Shown: positions 12,980 through 24,909 of the stretch, piece after piece
How the letters are laid out: every line of letters begins with the position of its first letter
Position numbering within the stretch: position 1 is the first letter of the stretch
DNA from: Paraspadella gotoi
Lineage: Eukaryota; Chaetognatha
Length of the DNA stretch: 64,000 nucleotides
NCBI GenBank assembly: GCA_051294375.1
Contig: CM119263.1
Span: 7,444,640-7,508,639, forward strand
Direction: 5' to 3'
Made by a program: the position numbers and the translations under genes
The notes under the pieces: model-generated
Told to the model about the DNA's origin: nothing
Database searches by the model: none
The model's input: the letters and a program-made list of their open reading frames with translations, nothing else

Positions 12980-13049
<70 letters not shown>
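12977..13049. repeat. (GA)n microsatellite
   Basis: GA run with one ATA break near its start. Confidence 0.94.
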
Positions 13050-13051
<2 letters not shown>

Positions 13052-13332
13052 GAGGAAGGAAGAGATTTTAAATCAAGGCGCGTAAAACGAAACGTCCACG
13101 AACTAAATTCAGTTTTGCTTTTCGCTTTTCGATTCATTTTCTTTTCATTTTCTTTTCATTTTCTCTCTCGAATGAGTTTTTCGCCCATTCCGTCGAGGTG
13201 GCGCAATCGCAATTTCGTTTCCCCGTCCACCATGCCAACACCATGCCATTTTTTCCAGTCTTTTCACCACATTCAAATTTCACTATGCTTTAGTAGTTTT
13301 TCTTACCGACCCGCCCTGGTCTCTATCTCCTC

Positions 13333-13440
<108 letters not shown>

Positions 13441-13989
13441 TTCTCACTTTGTCTTTTCTCCCTAATGAAATTTTCTCTCGCCATAAATTTTCCCTTATTT
13501 TCTTCTCATTTCTACGAAATTTCTTTTTTTCGAGTCCTTGGTCAGAAAATAGATGAAAATAAACTAAAAAAAGAATTAATGACACAAAAAGTTGTGGTTG
13601 TTGTTTCTGTAGGCCTTGTCGTCGTCGTTGTCGTCGTCGTTGTCTTCGTCTACCAGTTCCGCTTCACGTGTCTTCCTTTGTCCTGTAACCTTGAAAAAAA
13701 ACAGTGGTTTTTTACTGAAAAAAAAAAATAGGGAGAAAATAAGAAAAAGGAGATAAATTTTTTTTGTTCCTTTTTTCTTTTAGTTTGTTCCTTCCCTTTT
13801 TCTCACCTCGAAGGTAGAGATTTTAAAAAACCCCTTTGTTTTCTTTTGTTTTCCCTTCTTTTCCTTTGTGTTCTTTTGTTCGAACCAAAATGCGGGAAAC
13901 GAGTTTTTAAGTTTTTCTTTAAACACAACGCCGTCGTCTTCGGGGAGCCAGAAATATGGGCTCGCTTGCACAATGAAATAACGCCTTAA

Positions 13990-14126
13990 NNNNNNNNNNN
14001 NNNNNNNNNNNNNNNNNNNNNNNNNNNNNNNNNNNNNNNNNNNNNNNNNNNNNNNNNNNNNNNNNNNNNNNNNNNNNNNNNNNNNNNNNNNNNNNNNNNN
14101 NNNNNNNNNNNNNNNNNNNNNNNNNN
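13990..14126. other. Scaffold gap, 137 N
   Basis: Unknown bases. The flanks show no shared sequence, so its content cannot be guessed. Confidence 0.99.
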
Positions 14127-14498
14127 TGAGACAGAAGAGAAGAGAGAAAAGAAACGAGGAAGGAAAATATTTAAAAAAAAATAAACAGCAAAAAAATTGA
14201 TAATAAATTAAGTTAACATAACCACAAAAAAAAAGCAAAAAAAAAAAACGTAATAAAAGTTTTTATTTAAAATAGACATTGTGTGTTTAGAAAAAGCTTG
14301 ATGAAAAACTCGTACAAGGTCGAAACTTGTTCGTTTCTTTTAATTAATGAAAAATCGTTGTTGATATAAAATATTCAAACTGTTTCTAAATATTTAAAAG
14401 TTAAAAAAATTTACTTGATGAAAAACTACATCTCGTCGAGCAGATTAGTTCTACATTTTTTTTCTTCTGTTGCGATTTTTGTAGAGATAGTTTTCCAA

Positions 14499-14502
<4 letters not shown>

Positions 14503-14557
<55 letters not shown>

Positions 14558-14667
14558 CTCTTCCTCTCTCTCTCGTCTCTCTCTCTCTCTCTTTTTTTTT
14601 CTTTCTCTCTCTCTCAACTCGATCTGGCACTAGCAGAAAACAAAAAACTGGAATAGAACGAAACAAA

Positions 14668-14748
<81 letters not shown>

Positions 14749-14770
14749 GAGAATGAATGAATGAATGAAT
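14503..14770. repeat. (CT)n and (GA)n tracts, then (GAAT)5
   Basis: A CT tract at 14503-14615 is followed by a GA tract at about 14668-14752, so the two are inverted relative to each other with a spacer of about 50 bases. The strand could fold back on itself here. Five GAAT units follow at 14751-14770. Confidence 0.9.
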
Positions 14771-15425
14771 ACACGGATACGGTCATGGGCACACAGTCCG
14801 CGGCCTATACGACCTTTTCACGTCGTTGTTAATGTTAAAATTGTTAAAGGTTAATGTAAACGAAGTAACGTAACTTAACACACATTTTGGAAAACAAGAT
14901 TTCCACAACAAGACTCCACAGCTATAAAAATTATCATAAATGAAAAATAGAAGAGAGGAGAGAGAAAGAGAGGAATGAGAGGAGAGAGAGAGAGAGAGAT
15001 TAAGCGGGGACTGTGGAATCGGCACACGACGAGCGCACGACAAGACGCTTACGTCGCTTTCTTACTTTTGCATTTTCCTTACATGCTGCGCCGCTGCTAA
15101 CCTTCCGCCTTCACCCGCCGCGGCGCTGCGCTGCGCTCCTGCCGATGCAGCCGCGTTTAGTAATTAACATCGCCGCTGATGATAAATAATGAAGCGGTTT
15201 GTAATCGTCGAATCAAGGTTCGTCCACACATTGCAGGACTTTTCTGTTCAAAGAATCCCTTTGCTTTTGAACTCGACATCATCGCTCCAAGTTTTTTTTT
15301 TAACAGGGACGCCGCCTCAAAAAAGAGCGCCGGTTAGAAAAATAAGCGCCGCCGAGTATAAAGAAAACGGCGCCGGTTTTTAGTTCAATGGCCACGGCGA
15401 CAGATGCTGCCGGGTTTTGACTCAA

Positions 15426-15594
<169 letters not shown>

Positions 15595-16234
15595 CTTAGA
15601 CTGAGAGGTAGAATGAAAAACAACAACATCAAAAACTACAACTACAACCCAGAATTGATTTTCTCCGATCCCAAAAAAAGGGAAAAAAAACCTGGATACT
15701 CTCGAGATCTAATTATTCGATCTTTGAATCGTAAGAAGAAAAAAAAACGCGTCGTATTATTTTCGTTCTTGTTGTTGTCGTTTATAATCTCCGTCGCTAT
15801 TACTCATTTTTTGAGTCCTTGAACACGCCATCCCCCACCTCGCGTGGCCATTCCCCGCGACCCCTTTTACATAACAATAAACAACCGTTTGTATAATCGA
15901 AAAGGACAAACTGTTGCGCAACTCGAAATCCCGCAAGTGACAGTCGCGGTTCTTTAAGATCAAACCTTTGGCAAATTCTCCGAGTCGTGATGAAGCCCCG
16001 TTAGAAACCTGAATTGGATAGACTGCCCTCTGCTAAAAAACGAGACGTATACGAAAAATCTCGCTTTTACGCCCAGGAGACAACCCTTACCCCGGGCAAC
16101 CTAGAACCCACCTTCAATTTTTTTCCCATGAAACGGTCCGTCTCTCCGTGACCCACATACGGGCGCTTCTTCCTTCGTTCGCCTTCGGTCAATTACATCC
16201 GGTCTTCGGCGTGGTCACTCCTGCGTCGGCTACG

Positions 16235-16250
16235 GGGTCACCAAAGGTCA
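16235..16250 (+). promoter_or_regulatory. DR4 nuclear-receptor-type element
   Basis: Two direct half-sites, GGGTCA (16235-16240) and AGGTCA (16245-16250), separated by CCAA, which is the DR4 arrangement. A further GGTCA lies 22 bases upstream at 16213-16217. Arthropod EcR/USP and several other nuclear-receptor dimers can bind DR4. This is a motif call only. Confidence 0.3.
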
Positions 16251-16306
16251 CGCAGATGTTTCCAATTTCGACGCTTGTTTGTTGCTTCTGCCGACGGACG
16301 ATCCGC

Positions 16307-16332
16307 CGCCGCCGCCGCCGCCGCCGCCGCAG
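16307..16332. repeat. (GCC)n triplet tract
   Basis: Eight or so GCC units ending in CAGCC. Confidence 0.9.
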
Positions 16333-16432
16333 CCGATTCCCCCTTTCTTTCTCCAGCGTCGCTTTTTAATTAAATCCTTTCCTCCTTTTCACCCCGATTT
16401 CCAGTTTTCCGGAGCAGACGTCTCGTCTGAAG

Positions 16433-16433
16433 T

Positions 16434-16528
<95 letters not shown>
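16433..16528. repeat. (TTTC)24 tetranucleotide microsatellite
   Basis: Near-perfect TTTC array of about 96 bases, ending in a diverged CTTT/CTAT tail. Confidence 0.95.
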
Positions 16529-16659
16529 ATCTTCATATCTTTCTATTTTTTCCCTTTCTTTGTTTCTTTCTTTTCTTTCTTTTTCTGGTTGTCTAAACTT
16601 CTAAGCCTTTATATGGAAAAATACTGGACATATAAGTTTTCTAACCTTCCCCCCCTTTT

Positions 16660-16684
16660 NNNNNNNNNNNNNNNNNNNNNNNNN
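16660..16684. other. Scaffold gap, exactly 25 N
   Basis: One of three gaps of exactly 25 N in this window (also 35078 and 47571). A fixed length points to a placeholder left by gap-filling software, not an estimated distance. Confidence 0.98.
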
Positions 16685-17349
16685 TCTCCCCCCTTTTTCC
16701 TTTCACCGTTTCCCCCCCTATCCCTCTCCTGCCCTCTTAGCTATTTCTCCTCCCATCTCCTCTCTTTTTTTGTTTAGAGGACTGGGATTCTCTTCTCTTC
16801 TTTCTCTCTCGCGCTGAAAAAAAAAACTTCGTCAAAAAATATCCGATCGCCACCGCTCTCCTTAAATATCCAACCTTTCACCCCCTCTCTCTCTCTCTCT
16901 CTCTCTCTCTTAATCAGTGTTACATTACTGTTTCGTCGTTCTTCTTCTAACGTGTGTCATCTCTCTCTCTCTCCTCTCTCTTTCCTCGTCTCTCACGTCT
17001 CGTAGTCTCTCGTCCTCAACCGCTCCCTCTCTCTCGATGGTCTTCATCTCTCTCTCCGTCTCTCCTCTGCATCTCTCGTCTCGTCTCTCTCTCCTCCCCT
17101 TTTCAAACTCTCCGCCATCCCCTGCGGTTTGACCCGAGCCTGGCCTAACATCTAAGGAGCTTTTTCCTTCAAATTCTTATTTTTCATACCCAACTTTTAC
17201 TGTTGTTTGCTCGCCGGGGTCGACGGGGGCCCCGAGGTACCGGGGTAGAGCTCTGGGGTTCGGCCGTACTGAGTTTCGTTATGTTGTAAATACTCGAGTT
17301 TATCAGAGCCTTAGTTCACTGCGTTTTATTTGTGTGCTGTGGAGGAAGG

Positions 17350-17396
17350 AAAAGGAGAGAGAGAGAGAGGAGAGAGAGAAGAGAGGAGAGAGAGAG

Positions 17397-17449
<53 letters not shown>

Positions 17450-17478
17450 GCAGAGAGAGAGAGCAGAGAGAGAGAGAT
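17350..17478. repeat. (GA)n microsatellite, interrupted
   Basis: About 130 bases of GA with several single-base breaks. After it, no GA/CT tract of comparable length occurs for about 6 kb. Confidence 0.92.
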
Positions 17479-17599
17479 CCGTGTGGGAGAGAGTTTAAGT
17501 TTTTTTTTTCTTCGAAGAAGGCGAAGCTTCCTGCCCTGGCCAGAAATGGGGCAAGAAGGGATTCCAAAGAGAAAAAGGGAGGTGGCGGGAGAGGGGTGT

Positions 17600-18180
17600 T
17601 GCGGGAGCTGCTGCATTCCCACTGCCTCCTTAACTCTTTTCCGAGCCCACCCCGCTCGCCAGCGACAAAGAACGGTGTTTTTATTTCCAATTGCTTCTCT
17701 GTCTGGTGTCTGTCTGCCTTTTGCTTTTTCTTTTCGCCCCCCACCATCCAACCGTCTTCTACCGATCTCACCATCTATTACTGTCTACTCGTTTCTTAGG
17801 TGCCGCGGGAGGTTGATGTTTCTTTACTTTTTGCGACCGAGACTGACGACGACGACGAACTGAACGACGGACTGGCACACGACGACGACGGACAGCGCAC
17901 GCGACACGACGACGACCGACGACGGACGACGACGACGACGACGACGGGGATATGGCATCGAGCAGCACAATCCCGATGTTTCTCGGGGTTAATCACTTGT
18001 TATCTTTACAGTATCCATTCATCGAAAATGAAGGTAACACATTTTGCGATCGATTTAATTCCGAGCGGCCTCTCTCGGCCGCTCTCGGCTAGCCCTCAGC
18101 CTGACCGGGGCTCGCGCGTCTCCGTTTTTCTACTGGGTCACTCTGGTCTCGAGAAACGAGGAAAACTTCTATTTTTTTAG
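17600..18180 (+). repeat. Direct duplication, copy 1 (complete)
   Basis: Matches 19442-19987 at both ends. Shared stretches include the run from CGAGCCCACCC to TTTTTATTTCC, the GAC triplet tract, GCACAATCCCGATGTTTCTC, and the block from CATCGAAAATGAAGG to ACGAGGAAAACTTCT. Differences are mostly one- to four-base indels. Copy 1 has no gap, so 17736-17927 (GAC-triplet-rich) predicts what is missing in copy 2. An ATGAAG followed by GTAACA, preceded by TTATCTTTACAG, resembles a mini-exon with splice sites. Copy 2 does not keep the acceptor, so I give it little weight. Confidence 0.85.
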
Positions 18181-18206
18181 TGGATCTGCTTACTCAGCAG
18201 ATCCCG

Positions 18207-19400
18207 ACTTTATAACTCGAACTCATTTTTTATAACTCACTTTTTTCGGTCCGTCGGTCCGGCCCCCTCAATAATTGTCAGGGTCACCGACTCTTATATA
18301 TGTCAGAACATCAATTAACTAACATTACTGCAAACAAAATGATGTCGCCGTCCGTCTGTCTGTCCGTCGTGGCCGTACGGTCCGTCCCACTTCGCATAAA
18401 AAACACCAATAATCGTAGATTGATGGATGGATTTAAATGGAAATTTGAATTCGTAGTGGGAATAGGTAGCTGTGATGGATTGGAGCTGGATATTTAAGTT
18501 TCGATGGAATCAGTCCGAGTGGAAATAGAGTTAATGGAAAGAAACAATAAAAATATGATTCACCTATTGAAACCAAATTGCTCATGAGTGGATGGCTGAT
18601 TGACCTGGAAATTTTGACTATTGTGGGTAGGAAGTGTGTGATTGACAGGAATCAAGTTTTCGTGGAATAGTTTGAGTGGGAAATGAGTTTAAATGAGAAA
18701 AAAAACAAAAAACCATGTTTTAGCTAAATTGATTAATGCGTTCTTTTTCTTCCTTTTATATTAAATGTATCTGCAGATTGATATTAAATGAGAATCAAAA
18801 TGATTAATGCAGTTAATTAAAACAATTAGGAAATAACATAAATTAATACAATAATTAATTAAATTAGTCAAATCATATCCGTCCATTGCCGTCCTCTTAG
18901 GCAAAATGCTCCTGAACAAGAGCATAACTCGCCTCGTATTGGCCTGGTTGGATTGGAATTAAATTTTGTGTGTGGGTAGAAAGCTGTGGTGATAAAGCTG
19001 GATATAAAAATGTTCGATGGAATCCGTGTGATGGAAATTGTTTAAATGAAAAAACACTAAAGTCGAATTTTACTAAATCTTTTTACTTATTTTTAAAAAC
19101 CAATAAATACTCTATAATCCATAATTGGAATGGATAGATGAGTTGAAATTTTGTTGTGTGTGGTAGGAAAGGTCGGAATGACGAAAGCTTGATATAAAGT
19201 TTCAGTGGAAAACGTCCACGCTGCGAAATGAGTTTAAATGAAAAAAAATATGAGTACATCTTCACTGTTTGAATCTTTTTATTTATTTATTTTAACCGCA
19301 TGATAGTTTGAGATGAAAGTTTTGTGAGCCGGTAGGAAAGTAGTGAATGAAGCTAGATATAAGATTTTGACCGGAATGCAAGTTGAAAAATATGCAAGTG
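18207..19400 (+). repeat. Dispersed repeat family, multi-copy block
   Basis: Begins with TTTATAACTC and GGTCCGTCGGTCCG, passes through a GTCTGTCTGTC run at 18352-18368, then holds repeated units of about 160-190 bases. The units share the order AAATTTTG, then GGTAGGAAAG, then GATATAAA, then GAGTTTAAATGAAAAAA. The last motif recurs at 18685, 19040 and 19230 in slightly varied form. The same ordered motifs occur at 29025-29400. No open frame spans it, so it is most likely a non-autonomous mobile-element family with internal tandem growth. Confidence 0.7.
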
Positions 19401-19441
19401 AAAAAAATAGGAATGCAAGTTAAAAAATCCTTAAGCACATA

Positions 19442-19748
19442 CAGGGGAGCTGCGATTCCTCACCTTGCCCCCTTACTCTTTCTCGAGCCCACCCCCTACG
19501 CCAGCGACAAAGACGCGTGTTTTTATTTCCAATTAGCTTCTCTGTCTGTCGTCTTGTCTGCCTTTTGTCTTTTTCTTTNNNNNNNNNNNNNNNNNNNNNN
19601 NNNNNNNNNNNNNNNNNNNNNNNNNNNNNNNNNNNNNNNNNNNNNNNNNNNNNNNNNNNNNNNNNNNNNNNNNNNNNNNNNNNNNNNNNNNNNNNNNNNN
19701 NNNNNNNNNNNNNNNNNNNNNNNNNNNNNNNNNNNNNNNNNNNNNNNN

Positions 19749-19783
<35 letters not shown>

Positions 19784-19987
19784 GGATGGCATCCGCAGCA
19801 CAATCCCGATGTTTCTCGGGTATCACTTTACTTTACTTTCATCGAAAATGAAGGTAAACATTTTGCGATCGATTTAATTCCAGCGCCTCTCTCGGCCGCT
19901 CTCGGCCTCAGCCTCTGACGCTCGCGCGTCTCCCGATTTTGACTGGGTCACTCTGTCTCGAGAAACGAGGAAAACTTCTTTTTTTTA
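19442..19987 (+). repeat. Direct duplication, copy 2 (contains gap)
   Basis: Second copy of 17600-18180 in the same orientation, interrupted by 170 N at 19579-19748. It lies just downstream of the dispersed repeat block, so that block sits exactly between the two copies. Either the segment was duplicated around an insertion, or two versions of one locus were laid end to end in assembly. Confidence 0.8.
19579..19748. other. Scaffold gap, 170 N
   Basis: Falls inside duplication copy 2. The matching interval of copy 1 (about 17736-17927, roughly 190 bases, GAC-rich) is the probable content. Confidence 0.98.
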
Positions 19988-20071
19988 AATTTTATTTTCG
20001 AAGTTTTAATTTATTTTTCGTCTGATCGAATTTGGAAATTAATCGGGAATGAGTTTTTTTAATCTATCTTA

Positions 20072-20156
<85 letters not shown>

Positions 20157-20157
20157 C
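20072..20157. repeat. (TCTA)n tetranucleotide array 1
   Basis: About 21 TCTA units, nearly perfect. It is followed by a 36-base stretch that recurs after array 2. Confidence 0.95.
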
Positions 20158-20220
20158 TTTTACCTATCTATCTATATATCTCTTAACTATCTATATCATT
20201 TTTCGAATATTCTTTTTCTT

Positions 20221-20316
<96 letters not shown>
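20221..20316. repeat. (TCTA)n tetranucleotide array 2
   Basis: About 24 perfect TCTA units. The sequence beginning AACTATCTATATCATTTTTC lies before it at about 20184-20219 and again after it at about 20331-20366. Array plus flank therefore duplicated as one block. Confidence 0.95.
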
Positions 20317-20379
20317 ATTTATTTATCTAGTAACTATCTATATCATTTTTCGAATATTCTTTTTCTGTTTGTACACTTG

Positions 20380-20883
20380 GTTCGAGCTTATATGAATATT
20401 TTTTTTTATCATATTATCTCTTCTTATTTACATATAAATATAACTAATGATTTTGACAAATAATTTTTTTTTATTCATCTTGTTGTTTTTCTTGTCTTTT
20501 ACATTAAAAAAATTAAACTTACTACCTTATTTATATGACTTAAATTGCGATATAGATAGAATGATAAATCATAAAATCAAAGAATTCACTATGAAACCTT
20601 TTCATATCGTTGTTTGATTAGATAGAGGAAAATTTGCTTTATCATTGAAACGTCGAAAATCATGTTAAATTGTACATTGACGATTTCGGATAAAATTCTT
20701 TTTTCGATCCTTCATTCAATCTTTCCTTTTTCATTACTTCACGTAAAAAAAATCCCAAAAGCGAGAATGGGTTATCAGTAACAGAGTAAACAAAGTTCTT
20801 CCTTTCTGTTGGGTTACAATAAATGTGTGCCGTGTGGGGTTCAATCCCTTGTTCTTTTTCGAACTTTACGTCTTTGTATCGGC

Positions 20884-20918
<35 letters not shown>

Positions 20919-21367
20919 AGGCGGCGGCGGCGTGCAGAGTAAGGAATTCCTTTTCTTTAATGATATGCAAAATCGTCAGAAAGATTGCATTGATTAAAAC
21001 GCAACAACAAAAAAGGAGAAGAAGCATAGGATTCATATTTAAATCGAATTTATAAATAATTCTGAATGCAAATTTAGTTTTGGGACAGTAAGTGCCATTT
21101 CCCTTAAAATCTGCGCATCAAAAAGACGGCCCAAACTATTTTTATAATTTCGTTCTCTTTTAAAAAAAAAACCCACCTTAAGTTTATAAATAGTGGCTAT
21201 GTATCAATGTATCTACGTAAAAATGAAACAAAATTTAGGACTATTTTAAATAAAGGAATCAAGAAATTAATAATATTGCGATGTTATGTATCAACAAGTC
21301 TTAAGACGCGCGGAGGGATGACGAGGGAGGAAGAAAAAAAATAAGAAGTTGAAAAGCGAATCGAGAG
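20380..21367. other. AT-rich intergenic; GGC tract; no gene recognised
   Basis: Mostly AT-rich unique-looking DNA with many stops in all frames. The one distinct element is a GGC triplet tract at 20881-20932, which reads as poly-Gly or poly-Ala. Confidence 0.6.
20881..20932. repeat. (GGC)17 triplet microsatellite
   Basis: GGC repeats with one GGT and one GGA variant, standing out sharply from the AT-rich surroundings. Confidence 0.93.
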
Positions 21368-21459
21368 TTTTGCGCGCCAATCAGAAGAAAGGGGGATTTT
21401 TCACGGACCAATCAGAAGCCTCCTTTCGAACCGCGCTCCCTCGATCTTTTTTCGCGAAA
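21368..21459 (+). promoter_or_regulatory. Candidate cell-cycle-type promoter: E2F, 2x CCAAT, CHR, E2F
   Basis: In order: an E2F-like TTTTGCGCG (21368-21376) touching CCAATCAG (21377-21384); a second CCAATCAG (21408-21415) exactly 31 bases later in the same orientation; TTCGAA (21425-21430), a CHR-type hexamer; and the palindromic E2F-type TTTCGCGAAA (21450-21459). NF-Y sites spaced by about 31-33 bases followed by a CHR are a known hallmark of cell-cycle promoters, and E2F sites fit the same theme. No confident coding exon follows. The 3' side is purine-rich with GA tracts, so the transcribed gene, if any, is not identified. Confidence 0.4.
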
Positions 21460-22256
21460 GAAATGGGAGGGGAAGGATTCTTCTTCTTTCAACAAAATTC
21501 TGCGCGGGATTCGGAATCCGGTGACTCACTTAACTCGAACGAGAGCGGGAGAGAAGAGAGAGAAGAGGAGAGAAGGAGATGAAATCTCGGAGATGACGAG
21601 CATGAGAGAAGAGAGAGGAAGAGTAGAGAGAGAGAGAGAAGATTACCTCCTCTCCTTCCTCCCCCTCTGTTCTCCCCTCAATCTCCGACTTTCAGCCAAA
21701 AAAGGAAATATACTTTTTTTTCGAAAGACTCATTACATATCGAGAGATTTCCTCATTTTATTCGATCGAACGACGACTTCACTCGACGTAAACTAAACTC
21801 CTAATTCGCCGAGATTTAATTGTCTTCAGCTTTATAAGTTATTTAATTTTCTTAACCTTATACTCATGCTAAAAGCACTTTAATAATCTTGTATATTTTC
21901 AGCATTCTCTGAAAGCCTCGAGCTTCCTATCTTATTTATACTATTTTTCTTTCTCGCGGATTGATTTCTCAAGTGAGTTTAACTTTTTACAGAAAAACTT
22001 CAAGCAAATTTTCCTCTCTAAAACAAAATTTACAGAAAAGTTTGCATTGAAAAGAAACAAAAAAATTTAGATGAAAGGTAAACAAAGCCTGACGAAAAAA
22101 AAAAAGCAAATTAATTTGTTTTAAAAAAAATTCGCGCGCGAATAAAATTCGAGGAATATTAATCTCCTTTCCAATTAATTTACTTTCTCATTCAAAGCGA
22201 AAACTTTGACGTATTTTCGCTAAATTGTATTCACATTTTCGCCGTAAATTTCGGGG

Positions 22257-22333
22257 TCAATTCGCCGTCAATTCGCCGTCAGTTCGCCGTCAATTCTCCT
22301 TCAATTCGCCGTCAATTCGCCGTCAATTCGCCC
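22257..22333. repeat. 11-bp minisatellite, seven units
   Basis: Seven contiguous 11-base units with consensus TCAATTCGCCG. Only units 3, 4 and 7 show substitutions. Confidence 0.92.
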
Positions 22334-22339
22334 TATATT

Positions 22340-23140
22340 TTCTATTTCTTCGTCGTTGCCTTTTTTCGCCGGAATCGCGAAATTCCTTCTCAGTTTCTCT
22401 CTTCGACCCAAATTTACATTCATTATTGTAACAAGTAGTAAACCGCTTAACTTGGTCTCCCTGGCCGAAGCCGAGAGATCGCACAAAGATTCGGGAGAGA
22501 AAAGAAAAATGTCTTTCTTTTTTCAAACCAACATTAGAATACGAATCATATTTTTTTAAAAATAATTATTATTATATTTATAATTATAATTTTCTTTGAT
22601 TTTTCAGTTTCACATTCGTCCTTCGAACATCGCTCGTGAAATTTCGATCGAAACCAAAAAAAAAAGGAATAAAGAAATAAAAACAAAATAAATGAAAATT
22701 AAAAGAACAGATTTGAAATTTGCGTTATAGACCTAAATCTAGAAAGAAATGGCGACCGCCGATTGTTATACGATTATGAACAATCCGACGACAGAAGTTA
22801 AAATAAAAACGAGCGCTTAAAGTTTCCGAGGCAAACCAAACAAAAACAGAAATATAAATGTGAAATCAATAATGGATTATTTCCTGAATGTAAGTACCTT
22901 TTCCCTACTTCACTTTATGAAATACATTTTATGCTAGATCTTTATTTTCTTGTGTAATAAATACTACTTTATACTATCATTCTTCAAATCATTTGCCTCA
23001 TTCTTAATTTGACGTACAACATATCAAACTTTCAGAGTGCAGCATACACGCGTGCACTCGCACCTACCGAATCGTCTTAGTACGCAAACAAAAAAAAATC
23101 GTTTCCTAAACGAAGATTTTTTTCTTCTTCGTCATGATTT
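22340..23140. other. Intergenic; no gene recognised
   Basis: AT-rich with stop codons in every frame. A short perfect hairpin (GAGTGCA at 23035-23041 with TGCACTC at 23053-23059) is the only structure noted. Confidence 0.55.
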
Positions 23141-23146
23141 GATTAC

Positions 23147-23279
23147 CACGTGATTCCTTCGTGCTTCAGTTTCTTTCCTCCGCTTTACTCTTTCCCTCGT
23201 TCCTTCCCTTCCCCCCGCATGCGAAAGGATGTGACCCGTATGTGACCCGGCGCGTGCGATCACGTGACCGGTCCACGTG
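23147..23279. promoter_or_regulatory. CACGTG E-box group
   Basis: CACGTG at 23147-23152, 23261-23266 and 23274-23279. The last two are only 13 bases apart, within a GTGACC-rich stretch that also has GTGACCCG at about 23231, 23242 and 23277. It is a second instance of the GATCACGTGACC-type sequence seen at 8.27 kb. Confidence 0.35.
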
Positions 23280-23369
23280 ACCCGAGCGTACGTCGCGCCC
23301 GGGCTCGACCGACGCGACCTTGACGTCAGATCAGATGGACGTGGGAGTAGACCTCGTGCCAACTGGTTT

Positions 23370-23482
<113 letters not shown>

Positions 23483-23811
23483 CTTTTTGGTTTTTTTCTT
23501 ACTTCCTCCCATTTCCTTCTTTATCGGGTCCGAGCTTTCTTTCCTCACTTTTCGTCTTTTTTTTCTTCTTTTTTTGTCTCTTCCTTTTCGATTCTTTTCT
23601 TTCCTCCTTTCCTCCGTTTTTTCTTCTTTTTTTTAAGGTCAGCATCTTTCCTCGACTCATTTTCTTTCTTTTTTTCCTTTTATTTTTCCTTTTTCGCTAA
23701 ACATTCTTTTTCTTTGCCTTATTTTTGTTTTCCAGTCTTTCCGTTTGTTGTTTTTTTTTTAAATCAAAAGTGTGACTCAAACGTGAAAGAATATTCGATT
23801 TTGTGTCTAAC

Positions 23812-23925
<114 letters not shown>

Positions 23926-24253
23926 GATTCCACCGTTGATTTCAAATATATTCACTTTTATCTGAGGAAAAGATGTAAATCCTAAATCGGCTTATCCTCG
24001 GGTTATTGATAACCGACCAAGTTTTTAGCCAATGGAATCAATGGAATCTCGAGCAAAGACGATCGACCCTTCGCCAACCTCTTCCTTCCCCCACCTGCCC
24101 TGACTCTTTTTCCCACTTTTATCAGACCACTCTGTCCTCCTCGCCCCAACCACCACCAAGGAACAGACTGTTCTCCTTTCATTTTAATTCCCTCATCAAA
24201 CCAAAAATCTCCCCCCTCCCCTTTTCCCCGAATTCGGTGTTTTTTAGTCAGTC

Positions 24254-24259
<6 letters not shown>

Positions 24260-24305
<46 letters not shown>

Positions 24306-24429
24306 TGCAGTATTCACGCTTCCCATATGTTCTTTTCTTTCTTTTCCTTTTTACATTTCGTCTCTCTTTATTTCTATCTCGAACTCGTCGTTACGCATCG
24401 CTGTTTTTTCCTGCCTCTTCTCTCTCTCT

Positions 24430-24482
<53 letters not shown>
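24260..24482. repeat. Two (CT)n tracts
   Basis: CT runs at 24260-24303 and about 24419-24482, the second interrupted. Confidence 0.9.
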
Positions 24483-24899
24483 TACTTTTTTCTCTCGCGG
24501 TCACGGTGCTCGCTTCATCGGAGATCGTGCATCACGGGACCACTGACGCATTCCGCACACGTAATGCACGCGCTAATTCTCTCATATGATCAGTATTCTA
24601 GAATTAAAATATCTAGAAGTACGTCCCTTTTTTTTGGGGGAAATCAGTTTGGTCTAAAATCCTAATTAATTGAAAACAATCACTCAGCGACTAGTCAGCT
24701 GTCGAATTGGGGAACCTCGCGTGCACTCATCTCGCACGCAAACGCACGTAACGCGCACGATATCGCGTTTCCTCCCGACGACGTAATTTCCCCGATTTTT
24801 TACCGACGGCGACGGAGTTCATCTTTTGGGTCATTTCTTCATTTGCATAAAATTCCGATTTTTTTCATCCCTCTCTTCCTCTTCCTCTCTCTCTCTCTC

Positions 24900-24909
24900 N
24901 NNNNNNNNN
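24900..24909. other. Scaffold gap, 10 N
   Basis: Short run of N between a CT tract and a G-rich stretch. Confidence 0.97.

Noticed and set aside
18026-18036. ATGAAG followed by a GTAACA splice donor, like the first exon of an arthropod secreted protein
   Set aside because: The second copy of the duplication keeps ATGAAG/GTAAAC but not the upstream acceptor, and no second exon with signal-peptide character is found.
20836-20860. tRNA T-arm-like GGGGTTCAATCCC
   Set aside because: The flanking stem pairs poorly and no anticodon arm, D-arm or acceptor stem can be laid out around it.
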